Source: Linum tenue (lineage: Eukaryota > Streptophyta > Magnoliopsida > Malpighiales > Linaceae). From it: a DNA stretch of 64,000 nucleotides. The notes below the pieces were generated by a model. That model made no database searches and was not told the DNA's origin. It was given only the letters and a program-made list of their open reading frames with translations. The position numbers and the translations under genes were made by a program. Of this stretch, positions 12,722-23,954 are shown piece after piece (the stretch's first letter is position 1; each line of letters starts with the position of its first letter). Location of the stretch: the NCBI GenBank assembly GCA_946122785.1, contig CAMGYJ010000010.1, positions 14,297,467-14,361,466 on the forward strand, written 5' to 3'.

Positions 12722-13854
12722 TTGATAGGGGGTGGAGCCTTACCAGCTCCCTTCTGACTGCGGAGACCCTCCCGTCTCAAAGGGGGAAAATTTAACTGCA
12801 CTTCTTTAGAACATAGAGCCTCAAAGGAATTAGAATGACTGACCATTGCACTTGATTTCCAGACTTGTGGCTGCTTGGCACCATTGATGACATTGCTGAA
12901 CTCCTCCTGAGACGGTAAGGCACTAGGTGTAACAGGGGGGGAGAATTCCACCACCATAGTTTCAGTCACCAGTGATTGCTGCTCAGGGCTCAGCACTTCG
13001 ATCTGTATTAGCTGCTCAGCCTCAGACGCTGCTTGCTCAGTTGTTAACCCCGAAACCACACTCGTATTCTCTGTCTGAGTTTGTTCAATCGGCACCCGCT
13101 TCCTCCTCCATATTCTCTTCGTTGGTCCCTTTGGATTTGAACAATCATGCCCAAAGATCTCGCAAGAACGACAGCAAGGAGGCAGTCGACTGTACTCCAC
13201 ACCAATGAACATTTCCTCCATCCCATCCGGAGTGATACTTATTCGGTCAATTAAGTTTCTCTTCGCACTAACCTCCACACAGATTTTCGCACATCCCACA
13301 CGCATTTTCTGCTTCGTCGGTTGATCCATACACAGAGGCTTCCCAATTCCACTTGCCACTCGACCCAATCCTTCCTTCGATGATAGCTCAGCTGGCAAGC
13401 CCGACAGCGTAATCCAGACCGGCACAGCAGTATTATCAATATCTAAAGCACGAATCCCAGGCACCCAGCGGCGCAGGCACAGAAGATTGTTACGATAATG
13501 CCACGGGCCACCTTCAAAAACCCATTGACACACAGCCTTCGACGGGAATTTGAAAAGCACTAACCGATCCTCCAACCAAGATACCTGTACCTCTCCCTCT
13601 TTACCCCAAATCCAGTTTGCCCAAAACTTCAGAGTTGCCAGTGACGGCGGCGAGGCAAGAAATTGCCCAACTAGACTGTTCTCCCATTGCCGAGCCCCTT
13701 CATCCATCACCGACTTTGGAATACGAATAGAGCCATTAATCATTTCCGGTTCAAAATATTCCAATCTAGTGTCTTCAGATGCACCAAAAAGCGAAACCCA
13801 CGATCGGCCGTCACCAACGGCGCCCGACGAGGCTCCGTCAGCGACGGCCGCCAT
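12718..13854 (-). CDS. LINE ORF1: DUF4283 / zinc-knuckle RNA-binding protein
   Basis: The frame from ATG 13854-13852 to the stop at 12718 encodes 378 residues. Codons upstream are open but lack an ATG. Residues about 60-200 form the DUF4283 domain of plant LINE ORF1 proteins (FWANWIWGKEGEVQVSW, then RLVLFKFPSKAVCQWVFEGG). A zinc knuckle follows (PPCCRSCEIFGHDCSNPKG). The C-terminal part is low-complexity. Such proteins bind element RNA in the ribonucleoprotein particle. It ends where ORF2 begins (overlap of a few bases near 12718-12721), the normal LINE layout. The frame is intact although ORF2 is dead. Confidence 0.85.
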   Translation of the reverse strand: MAAVADGASSGAVGDGRSWVSLFGASEDTRLEYFEPEMINGSIRIPKSVMDEGARQWENSLVGQFLASPPSLATLKFWANWIWGKEGEVQVSWLEDRLVLFKFPSKAVCQWVFEGGPWHYRNNLLCLRRWVPGIRALDIDNTAVPVWITLSGLPAELSSKEGLGRVASGIGKPLCMDQPTKQKMRVGCAKICVEVSAKRNLIDRISITPDGMEEMFIGVEYSRLPPCCRSCEIFGHDCSNPKGPTKRIWRRKRVPIEQTQTENTSVVSGLTTEQAASEAEQLIQIEVLSPEQQSLVTETMVVEFSPPVTPSALPSQEEFSNVINGAKQPQVWKSSAMVSHSNSFEALCSKEVQLNFPPLRREGLRSQKGAGKAPPPIK

Positions 13855-16668
13855 CTTCAGATGTTGCAAACCCTACTACGACTGAGAGCGTTTTTTTTTT
13901 TTTTTTTCGAAGAGAGAGAGCGTTTCTTAAGTCTGAAAATACATTTTTGAATTAATTAAAAATTAGATAAAAATAGACTAAAATTAAGAAACGAAAAAAA
14001 TAAGCATCTTCTTTCTCTCGTCCTCACCGCTTCCCTGTGACATTGGCCTCCGCCTTCCGCCTCCGTTATCCTCTTTCTCTCAACCACCTATTTCGAATCC
14101 ATCTCCTTGCCTTCAGCGCCCTTCTCTTATAGTTCGAGATGCTCCCCTTCACCTCTTCATCTTCTTCCCAAATCTGGAATCCATATCCAAAACCAAATCG
14201 ACGGAAATGGACAGTGCAGGAGAACCAGACACGGGAGCTCGCGGCGGAGCAGGGGAGTCGCGTCGGTGATGGAGCTAAGAAATCATCGAGTTCGCCACCT
14301 CTGTCGCATTATTACTCCGCCAAATTCTACAACCACCGCTCCACCGCCTCACAGACCCTAAATTCCTCCCATCTCACTAGACGCAACCGTCGACCGCTCA
14401 GTACCTACCCCTTCTTATCCTCGAACTACGAAGAATCTGTTCAATCAAGCCTGGAGAGAGTTGGAGGACATCGACCATCGGGTTTAGCTCTAATTGACCG
14501 ATTCCCCTTCGCAACTCAACCACCGTCGCACAATTCGTTCCAATCGACGCACTAATTTGGCAGGAGATGGACAGCTTGGATAGGGGTTTGTTCTCGAAGG
14601 AGCTTTTCAATGACCTCGTTTTGAGATGAGCAAAAATGGTCTCCAGATCTACCACCGTCGTTCAAAGAAAAGCTTCAACCCAATCTGCAACAGTCGCCGT
14701 TTTTTGGTTCGTTGGTCATTGGGTTTCGATTTATGGGTTTCTCGTGGCCGATTTCAGACTAGCAAATCCTCCAAGTTAGGTGTTGGTGAGTGGATCGGCC
14801 GATGGGTATGCGACGAGAACTCATTTGGATGCAGGAAGGGGAAGGGTCTTGGGTCAATCGTATTTGATTTGAGTGCAGGGGAGAAGCTCTGGTGGCGCCG
14901 ACGGGGGACGATGAGGCCGCCGATGGGGAAGGGATGAGATGGAAGAAGAAGGAGAGCTCGAGGAGGAAAGTGAAAAATGAAATATAAAATTTTAATTTAA
15001 TTTAAATATGATGTGGCAGCTAGGTGGCATGATTTGGTGTGTTGGAGCTGATGTGGAAGCTCAGGTGTCATCCGCGTCAGTGTCATTTTAACGGTGTTAA
15101 AACTTTTAATGGAAATGGCTAATTATGTCAAACGAGTTTTCAAAATGTGGCTATATCTGTGTATTTTTCAAAACGTGGCTATATTTTTCAAAATCATGAA
15201 AGTTATGGCTATGCAGGTGAATTAAACCTTAATTAAATTACAACTTAGTTACTATAATTTACATTTTACATTTTGATATCCCAAATTTAATTTTAATGTT
15301 AAATTATTGAACCAATCCATGAATCCAATCCACCATAACATAAATGAATAAATTTAGTTTGTACCACACATAATGTTGTATCACTCAATTGTAAGAGAAG
15401 ATTCGACCATTTTATATTTGTTTATTACGTGAAATATTAAATAAATGATAAAAGAGAGACGATTCTAAAATATTGCAAGAGCAAATTTATAAACTCATTT
15501 AGTACAAATACGGGGTACTAAACAAAGTTCTACTAATTACATGTAAAAAAATATGCGACATCTACATAAGCAAGTGTCAATAAATTGCTACGGTGAAAAG
15601 AGTGACTGTTGTATTGACGGCTAACTAAAAGAATTAGTCAAAACCATTTCATTATCTACTTCATTTTCGTTTCATTTTTCACTCACCTTCCATAACCATT
15701 TCTTTATTTCTACTTTTGCCTTATTCGTCTAACCCTAATTAGTATACGATTTTTATGTATTCTAATCACAAGTACGAACGAGTCCATACACGACTGACCA
15801 ACACTTTAGAGAATTAATAATTTAACAATGAACCACTATCTTTTTCAGCTCAATGTCGATTCCAATTAAAAATAAATATACATGGTTATTATTTATTAGA
15901 AAGTCGTCATTTTCCACTATGGGATTTGAAGGCGTCAAATTTTAAGCGAGTTCCAGTTTGTATTCTTTTTGCTTCTCTCTAAAGTCTTTCTTTTTCACCA
16001 AGACTAGAATTTTTAACAATTATAAATGAAATTTTCAACAATAATACATATTCAATAAATAGTTTCCTATTATCTATAAAAAAAATGTAAATAATTATCA
16101 TCTTAAATACATCACTATAAAAACAATTAAGTTTCAACTATGCAAATTATAGTTTGGTGACTAACTTCATAGATCTTTAGATTTATAACCTAAATTTATT
16201 TTTTGGGCATATAAGTCCTCAAATATTGATGGAACATACAATTTTATTACCTAAAATATTTTGTATTGCATTTTAGTATCTAAACTTTTGAAGTTCTACA
16301 AATAGGTATATTTTTGTATGTGTAATTAAAACACCCTTGAAAGGAAATATCCATACTCTGTCCAAATTCATCTACAAACTTCCAAACTCATATATACGTC
16401 ATCCATACCCTACCCATAATCAATGGGTCTACTTGGGTGTAGGTAAATATCATTTATTAGCAAAAAATTTCAAATTTTTTTAAATTGGATATTGACCACC
16501 ATATATCTCTTCTCAGTCAATATCATATTGTCAAGTCAATATTACTAACAAAACTGCTAACAAAAAATTAATTTAGACTAATAATACAAACAAAACACCA
16601 AACGGACCACATAATACATGCCCATATACTATCTCCGCCACGCGACAAGGCGCGACATCGCCACCTAG

Positions 16669-18353
16669 TTAATATATATAAAGCACAAGTTCAGTTACTG
16701 TTGCACAAATTCACTAGCTGATTGGGCGGTTGCATTTACATTTTGTATACCCCAAATTTAATTAAATTACAACTAAATCACTTCAATGTATATTTTATAT
16801 TTTGATACCTCGAATTTAATTTTAATGTTAAATTATTGAACAATTATATTTTGGTATCTAAATTTTATCATCTTTTCGTATCTACAAATTTTTTAAGTTT
16901 GCATATTGGTCCAATATTTAGATTTCACTTGAATCCATGAATAAAATCCACCAATCCTTTTGAATCAATCCATGAATCCAATCCACCATAACATAAAAGT
17001 ATAAATTTAGTTTGTACCATACAAGATGTTGTATTACTCAAGTGTAGGAGAGGATTTTATATTTTCTCATTACGTGAAACATTAAATAATAAATGATAAA
17101 AGAGAGACGACTCTAAAATATTACAAGAGCTATTTTATAAACTCATTTAGTACGTTTACGGGGTACTAAACAAATTTCTACTAACTACATGTAACAAAAT
17201 AGGCGACATCTACATAAGCAAGTGTCAATAAACTGCTACGGTGAAAATGGTTGACTGTTGTATTGATGGCCAGCTAAAAGAATTTGTGAAAACCTTTACA
17301 TCATCTACTTACTTTTCGTTTTATTTTTCACTCGCCTGCAATAACCCTTTCTTTATTTCTTTCTTTTCCTTCTTCGTCTAACCCTAATTAGTATACAATT
17401 TTTATGTATTCTAATCACAAGTATGAACGGGTCCATACACGACTTACCAACAGTCTAGTGAATTAATAATTGAACCATGAACCACTCACTTATCAGCTCA
17501 ATTAAAAATAAATGTATGTGGTTATTATTTATTAGAAAGTAATCCGTTTCCACTATGAGATTTGAAGGCGTGAAATTTTAAACGAGTTCCACTTTGTATT
17601 CATTTTGCTTCTCCATAAAGTTTTTTTTTCCACCCGAGCTAGAATTTTCAACAATTATACATGGAATGTTTGGCTAGGTATCTACATATATAAAATAATA
17701 GTTTCCATTTTTCTATAAAAAAGTAAATAATTATCATCTTGAATACACCATCATAAAGGAATTAAACCTCAACTATACAAATTACAGTTCGGTACCTAAA
17801 CTTAATAGATGTTTAGATTTATAACTTAAATTTATTTTTTTGGCACATAAGTCCTCAAAATATTGATGGAACATTACATTTTAGTATCTAAAGTTTTTGT
17901 GTATGACATTTTGGTGCCTAAACTTTTGAAGTTCTACAAATATGTCTAATTTTTGTATGTGTAATTGAAACACCCTTGAATAAATGTGTATCCATACCCA
18001 ACTCATACACATTTAGATTATGAAAGTAAATATCCATACTCTACCCAAACTCATCTACAAACTTTCAAACCCATATATACGTCACACATACCCTACCCAT
18101 AATCAATGAGTCTACTTGGTTTTAGGTAAATATCATTTCTTAGCCAAAATTTTCAAAATTTTTTTAAATTGGATGTTGACAGCCATATATCTCTTCTCAG
18201 TCAATATCATATTGTCAAATCAATATTACTAACAAAACTGCTAACAAAAAATTAATTTTAGACTAATAATACTAACAAAATACCATAACGGGCCACATAA
18301 TACATGCCCATAGGGCATCTCTGCCACGCGCAAGGCGCGACATCGCCACCTAG
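16669..18353 (+). mobile_element. Helitron-like unit 2, tandem copy of unit 1
   Basis: The unit starts right after the CTAG of unit 1 and ends with its own CTAG (18350-18353) behind gccacgcgcaaggcgcgacat, a short dyad. It is collinear with unit 1 over about 1.5 kb with many small differences, plus a segment of about 120 bp near 16840-16960 that unit 1 lacks. It has no coding capacity. Tandem head-to-tail arrays at a shared CTAG junction are known for Helitrons. The family call is an inference because no RepHel gene is present. Confidence 0.45.
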
Positions 18354-18597
18354 TAAATATTGTATGTTGTATATAGTCGATTCACAAAATAAGATGGCTA
18401 AACCCTGAGAAGAAAATCATCTCCGTCGACTAGTGCCATCACTACGACACCACGTTAAAAAACATTTTGTATCTTTCTCGATTCTCGTGGGTTGTTTTCA
18501 ACATTCTCTTATTTTCTTAGATGACTAATTTTGTTGCTCTTTAGTTTTCCCACAAACTCATTCTCCTCTTGGTATTAATATGTTTTTTTTATAATGT

Positions 18598-19953
18598 TGC
18601 ACGCTAAAACACAATACCAAACTACGACCAAGTATAATCGCAATCCGGAAATGCAGAATAGTGGCAAGCTCAATTTATCAACCCGGGTCTAGATCTTGCA
18701 TACTCCGTGATTATCTATTATCTAGCGGGACTAAGTTTAGTGAGAGTGATTGTAAACAAAAGCAGTAAGAAAGCAGTAAATTGTCTGGTTTCCTGAAGCA
18801 AGAGAAGAGTCACTCGGGAATGAGTCCCCCTAGCTCCTTAGTTACGTTCAAGTTGTAATTCCCTTTGGTTGATTTACTGTTGATTAAACTGCGGAAGCTC
18901 TGACAGTAGCCTGGAATCTCTTAAGATGACCAAACCCTCTCAGACAGACTAACCGGCAGGCGACTAGCCTTCACCGGGATAGACTATTGAGGCAATTAAC
19001 ACAGAACTCCACTATTGGAATTGGATTCCAGTACAAAGCAGTGAATTGACTAACTCTCGTATAATCAATCCACTCCTATCAATTGAAGAAGCTCTAACAA
19101 CCTAATCAAATTCTATCTATCTCAGGTTGCAGCGGAAATCAAGAAATGTTGATCAGGCTTCAATTGACTCAATATACACACTTCAATCGATTATAATCAA
19201 GCAATATATCAATCCAAACGTCATTACAATCAAGATCTCTAACACATGGAAACTTGGGTTCTTCATACCCAAGTGAGAGAAAGTTCTACTCAATATAGAG
19301 GGCGAGGAAAATAGTATACAAAGAAGTCATACTCATAACAATGGGAAGAATCTGCTCTGGGATGTCAATCTTCACTCCTGGGGATGCAATCTGAGCTTCA
19401 ATGGTGAGAAATCCACTCCAAATAGCTCCTAGAGTTTGTTCTTCGCACTTTCTCTCTCTAAAATTCTATTTTTTCTCCAAAAAGTCGAATCCCCTTCCTT
19501 TGGCTCGAATATGCCTCTTTCAACCCGATTCTGGACGAATTATGGGCAGAAGCACGTTCGTGCTTCCTCCTTGACTGTGCTTTCCCAAAACGCGCGTTTC
19601 ACTTAGTGCAAAACGGGAGAAACACGGGCAAGTCTAGCTAAAGCACGGTCGTGCTTTTCTCCTAGGTTGCCCGTATTTTGCATTTCTTCAACATCCTCTT
19701 GGTTTGCTCTCACAGATAAAAACACTGGCAAGATGATGAAAAGTACGATCGAGCTTTTCTCCTTGCCTGCCCGTATTTCATCTCCAGGATCGCCAATTGA
19801 TCTCCACACGACCCAAAACTTGCACCTAGCCTTCGAACACCCGCTAGAACATGGAATATGACAAAATGGCACAACCTAGCGTAAAATAGGCCACGGGGCA
19901 ACAAAATCGAGCCAGAATGGTTAAGATATAAGGGTGCAAACATGACGTTATCA
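18598..19953 (-). mobile_element. Solo LTR of a Ty3-like retrotransposon, 5-bp TSD
   Basis: The 5-bp direct repeat AATGT lies on both sides (18593-18597 and 19954-19958). The segment begins tgcacgctaaaac and ends gacgttatca, giving TG...CA. On the minus strand it starts TGATAACGTCATG with gtttgcaccc a few bases on, a common plant Ty3 LTR start. It shares the acctagcgtaaaat string with the LTR at 548-1286 and broader similarity with 57165-58330. The lack of internal sequence with a perfect TSD shows LTR-LTR recombination that removed the rest of the element. Confidence 0.85.
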
Positions 19954-19958
19954 AATGT

Positions 19959-20771
19959 ATCCTCTCTCTGCTTCCAAATCGAGAAACTAACAAAATCATG
20001 AATCATTTGGTAAGATAGGCTTGAGTTCAGGTCCTTACACTCCCTTTCTTAAGGAGGATCTTAAAGCGTTGTGATTGGCTGGTTGGAAAGGGTATTTAGG
20101 GAATGATAAATAATATAAAAAGTATATCAATTAACCCTATAACCTCCTCCCCAACGTCATATTCCTTTCTCCCACTTCCAGCCGAACGCTTTCTCTTCAC
20201 AGATCCGTCGCTATATTCCCATTTCCGTCAAGCAAGTTTCTCCGGCTCGTTTTAAAGTATAAAAGTCTATAGCTTTATCGTTTAGATCCCTATATATTGT
20301 AGTTTTTGTTCATTTTTTGTGTGCAACAAGTTAGCTTTTAAATTGTTTTTTTAGACTTTTGGCATTTGAGTATTAGGACTATAGTGTAGGGATGTGTAGT
20401 CCAACAGAAAGAAGACAAAACTCTATGACCACTTAGGTAACCAATTCACAGAGCTGGAGCGAGAGCAAGAGCGTGAGAGCATGATTATATATTATTATTT
20501 AAATTAATTAAAGGACATTAATTAAGAAATAAAACTTAATGTACTTGACAATGAGAGAAGAATCCAGTAGCTTATTCTGTTAAGTGTTATGACTTCTCAC
20601 TAAAGTGAAATTGGGAGCTACAGCTTGTTGGTTCGAACACAACCACCATCATGTTTGATCTTTTCAGGAAGAGGCATTTGGGACAATGTGTAAAGACAGT
20701 ACATGGCAGTAGGGTGTTATTTTTTTGTTATAAAGAGGGCAAAATACTAAATAGTCAGTTTCGTGTGGCTA
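19959..20771. other. Intergenic, no gene seen
   Basis: A pyrimidine-rich, leader-like stretch lies at about 20140-20240, but no ORF follows that can be supported. The remainder is A+T-rich. Confidence 0.4.
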
Positions 20772-20774
20772 TAA

Positions 20775-22863
20775 GGGTTCGTTTGCTTGTTGGATCTAAA
20801 AAAGGGAACAAATTCGTGGACCCCGCGGATTTAACACCTAACAACAAACAATGGACTTAGGGGTGGAAAACGGGAAACGGGTATTTGGGAACACCCAAAC
20901 CCGTCCCGTATTTTGAGGGTTATGGGTACCCGTAATACCCGTATTATTTACTACGGGATGAGACTTGGGATGAACAATTTCTAGATCGGGTACCCGTGGG
21001 TTACCCGCAAATCCCATTTGGGTATTTTGGGTACCCGTAATACCCATTAAATCTGTCATCTGGATCCCAAGAGCCCATACCCCATACAGTAAGAAATTGA
21101 AGACAGGCCCAAAAGAAATAACTAAATCCTCTTTTGATTTGATACAACCCAGCAGCAACCAATTCTCATTTCTATTTTCTGGTCTCTCGAAAAGGAAAAG
21201 TGGAAAACTGAAAATGCTATTTCTTCTTCTTCGCTCTGGCTTTCGCATCGTGGTTCTGCCTTAACCCTTCACCCTACAGTAGTTCAGTTCAAGATCAAAT
21301 TTCAAGAGGGGCCTGAACGGTGATGACTAAGAAGTAGGTCGACGCCGAGGAGAGAGGGACGCGAGCTCCGTAGATCCATCGACTGGTGGTGGGAAAGTCT
21401 GCGTTCATACAGGGGGCTGACAGGTGACGACTAAAAATTAGGTTGACGCCAAGGAGAGTGGGACGCGACTCGCGAGCTTCGTAAATCCATCGGCATGAGA
21501 GAGTCTGCGTTGATACAACTTTCAGGTAACAAGTTCGTTGATGATTCGTCTTTTACGTTATGGGTTTTTGGGGTTCATATTTGGGGGTTTTGGTTATAGT
21601 TACTTTCGGCTTCTTCTACTTCAACTGATTGTTGTACGTGTTGGTTCTTGCTCACAAATCGACAGCTCTCCTTTTGGGATTCTGGGTTTTTCCTGTTTTG
21701 GCATTCCTCCTGCTGGTGTGTTACAACAAGTCAACAACAACTACTGCTGCGCCCACTTTCCATCCCCCATGGTACACATCTCAGTACACATCTCATTATC
21801 ATTGTATTTGTACCATATGCAGGGTTGTGTGCCATATGATTGTGAATCATAATAACTGCTTGCAACATGCTTCTTCTACTGAGTGTGATCTACTGATCTT
21901 TGTGTTTCCAGATTATCGAAGCAACTGAATATAGAATATTGCAGCAGTCGGCGGAATTGTAGAAGCTTGGAACTGAACATAGGAGCTCAAGCTTAGTACT
22001 GAAGTTGGAATGACTTATTCATATTTTGTGTGACATACTGTTCGTAGTGTGTGTGCGTTGAATTGCTTGCATGCTCACTCTCTCTTTTGGATTGAGTTGT
22101 AAATTGAAGGGGCATGGGAGAATTTGTTGAATCGCTGTTGCTCTCCTTAGCTTTGCTGGAGTAAGGCTGCTTTTGTTCCAGTTGTTCAGGGGAATCTGCT
22201 TTGCTATAAGACATGACCAGAAAGGAATGTTGTAGTGAGTCTGTTCCACGGAACCTAAATGAATTGGGGAGAGAAAGAATGGTGTTTATTGAATTGATCA
22301 TCAAGTGTCATTGACTCCTGCTTGTTTATACAGAAGGAAATAGGACAATGAGTTGCTGTCTTTTGGGGTAAGAAATGTGTAGATTGTTATCTCATTTTAA
22401 TAGGAAAGTTGGTGTTTGTTTGTAAAGTAGTCTCTGCTCGTTTGCTCTTTTGTATTTTGTGGGGTGGGGGGATTCTCTTTTGACTTGCGTTGTGTTCATT
22501 TATGCTTAGCTTTTGGACTGATCCCTTAATTTACAATTCATCTGTTTGAATTGATGGTTATTTGCCGACCAAGACAAATTATAAATTTATAATGATAGGC
22601 TATGTTTCGACAATTTATGGGTAGATTGGGACATTCGGGTACCCGTTATTCGTCCCGTATGGATAATGGGTACCCGTTAACCCATACGGGTTTGGGATAT
22701 GGGATGGATTATCCCCTTCAAATGGGAATGGGTACCCATTTTAAATGGGATGGGTACCCGTTCCCGTCCCGTTTTCCACCCCTGAATGGACTTGGCCAAA
22801 ATCCATCATGCTTGGGATTTGAGTCCCAAATCCATAACCCAAATTCATCAAACAAACGACCCC
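20775..22863. mobile_element. Tourist-like (PIF/Harbinger) MITE split by a hAT element
   Basis: The ends gggttcgtttgcttg (20775) and caaacaaacgacccc (to 22863) are inverted repeats flanked by the 3-bp target TAA (20772-20774, 22864-22866), as in PIF/Harbinger MITEs. The two halves join across the hAT insertion (20858-22784) to form a MITE of about 154 bp. A related MITE lies near 44444-44774 (shared tgggatttg, ccaaatccat.acccaaat and caaacga strings). Confidence 0.75.
20858..22784. mobile_element. Non-autonomous hAT element, 1,927 bp, 8-bp TSD
   Basis: The 8-bp repeat AATGGACT flanks it (20850-20857 and 22785-22792). The ends taggggtggaaaacggga and tcccgttttccacccctg are inverted repeats, followed by subterminal arrays of gggtacccg and cccgtattac repeats on both sides. 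This is the standard hAT form. No transposase (hATC domain or zf-BED) is seen. The interior contains short pyrimidine-rich and unassigned DNA. Confidence 0.88.
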
Positions 22864-22873
22864 TAAATATTAA

Positions 22874-23330
22874 TTAGGTGGCGTAGGGAGAGATCCAGTG
22901 AGTAACCTTGAGGTGAGTAACTTCATGCATAACCCAATAAGAATCTGTCACATCAGCGCCTCCTTCTCTCTCCTGGAAAAATCATTAATTTTCTTTCCCT
23001 TAATCTTTAACGGACGATTTCTCACTCATTTTAATTCGGAATTTAATTTTTTTTTGCACAGTTAGATCAGATTAATTGTGCTCTTCAAAATGATATCCAC
23101 TTTGATATTTTTTGGAACAAAAAAAATTTGGGAGTTATCATTTTGTAGAGCACAGCGAACTCGTTCCATCTGTGCAAAAAAAATTGAAATTCGAGTTAGA
23201 ATGAAGAAGATATGATCCAATTAAGAAAACTAGGGAAAATAAATTTCTTTAATTCTCCACCCTTAGATCTGCAATCACTTAAAAGAAGGGTCCAGATTTG
23301 GTTACTCATTGTTACTCACCCTATCTTGAG
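22874..23330. mobile_element. Foldback/MITE-like inverted repeat
   Basis: The arms about 22985-23095 and 23115-23265 are imperfect inverted repeats: tttttttgcacag ... tgtgctcttcaaaatgata on the left, atcattttgtagagcaca ... ctgtgcaaaaaaa on the right. The outer parts carry gtgagtaac or its complement (tgagtaacc near 22900, gttactcacc near 23310). No TSD was fixed, so the limits are approximate. Confidence 0.5.
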
Positions 23331-23468
23331 CCGTGGCGTAGAGCCAACCCTAGCTAACCTCCAATTCTGCATGCCACTGGAACTCTCGGCTTTCCAACTA
23401 CCTCTTCTCTCATTTTTGTCTTTCCTTTTTTTTAGCTTCGTTCCACAAACCAGCAACTCACAATGAAG

Positions 23469-23922
23469 CAAGGTTGTCAACCCGCGGGTTGATCCGGACC
23501 CGGTCGATCTAGTGGGTCAAGGGTTAACGGGTCACCCATTTTAGTCCGGTTTAGTCCGGAAATATGGAAAGAGTTATTATATTGTATTTATCTTGATAAA
23601 TTATATCAAATTTCATCTAACATATGAGTAATAACATATAACATTACACCAAAGTAACATATCGTACTTAGATCCAACATATAGTGAAAATTCATACACA
23701 CTTATATAACATCAATATTCAAATGTTCAACTAAGGATTTCAAAGATTGAGTTGGGCGAAAAGAAAAATCGAAAAATAGGCTCATTTCGCAAACCAATGA
23801 AAAAATGACACAATTTGACCTCCAACACGATACCTGTAGCGGTCGACCCGGCAGGTGTGTACGACCCGCTTTTCTCACCGAGTCAGGGTTAAAGTGGGCC
23901 GACCCGCGGGTTGACAACCTTG
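23469..23922. mobile_element. hAT MITE, 454 bp, 8-bp TSD
   Basis: The 8-bp duplication CAATGAAG lies at 23461-23468 and 23923-23930. The ends caaggttgtcaacccgcggg and cccgcgggttgacaaccttg are perfect inverted repeats. Subterminal gggtcaa and cgacccg motifs repeat. There is no coding capacity. Confidence 0.9.
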
Positions 23923-23954
23923 CAATGAAGGAAAAAGGGGAAGAAGAATAGTTT

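Larger units (their letters stand above)
10384..13934 (-). mobile_element. LINE (L1-type) with internal deletion, 14-bp TSD
   Basis: The 14-bp duplication GAAAATACATTTTT flanks the insertion (10370-10383 and 13935-13948). The poly-A tail appears as a T run at the left end (to 10394), so the element reads on the minus strand. ORF1 (gag-like) and ORF2 (endonuclease, partial RT, zinc-binding domain) are present. The reverse transcriptase core is missing, which explains the 3.55-kb length against about 6 kb for full plant L1 elements. The element is not autonomous. It sits wholly inside the MULE 10202-15228 and is therefore younger than that insertion. Confidence 0.92.
10202..15228. mobile_element. 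MULE with 9-bp TSD, carrying a nested LINE
   Basis: The direct repeat TTAATTAAA flanks the element (10193-10201 and 15229-15237). The ends ggtttaattcacc and ggtgaattaaacc begin inverted repeats of about 100 bp or more that contain repeated 'atagccac...tttttgaaaaata' segments. Long TIRs and a 9-bp TSD indicate a Mutator-like element. Without the nested LINE it is about 1.46 kb. The interior (about 14010-14960) is G+C-richer than its surroundings and open in plus-strand frames (for example 14139-14555, 138 residues with no recognised motif), as is typical of captured DNA in Pack-MULEs, but no donor gene is recognised. Its TIR motif resembles that of the large MULE at 33757-42541. Confidence 0.85.
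10072..16668 (+). mobile_element. Helitron-like unit 1 (interrupted by a MULE)
   Basis: The segment 10072-10192 joined to 15238-16668 is a diverged direct copy of 16669-18353. Shared strings include gagttactgttgc near the start, tacggggtactaaacaaa, gcgacatctacataagcaag, and the end cgcgacatcgccacctag. The 3' end is CTAG preceded by a small G+C-rich dyad (cgcgacaaggcgcg), and the insertion point before it also reads CTAG (10068-10071). Those features fit Helitron 3' ends arranged in tandem, but no TC 5' terminus was proven. The MULE 10202-15228 was inserted later. Confidence 0.45.

Noticed and set aside
13550..13950. Plus-strand ORFs over LINE ORF1
   Set aside because: They are antisense frames of the DUF4283 protein.
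14107..14937. Host gene in the G+C-rich part of the MULE 10202-15228
   Set aside because: The open frames have no recognised domain, disagree between frames and lie wholly within the TIRs. It is at most unidentified captured DNA.
22602..22877. A 91-residue Gly/Pro-rich ORF
   Set aside because: It is the translation of the gggtacccg subterminal repeats of the hAT element.
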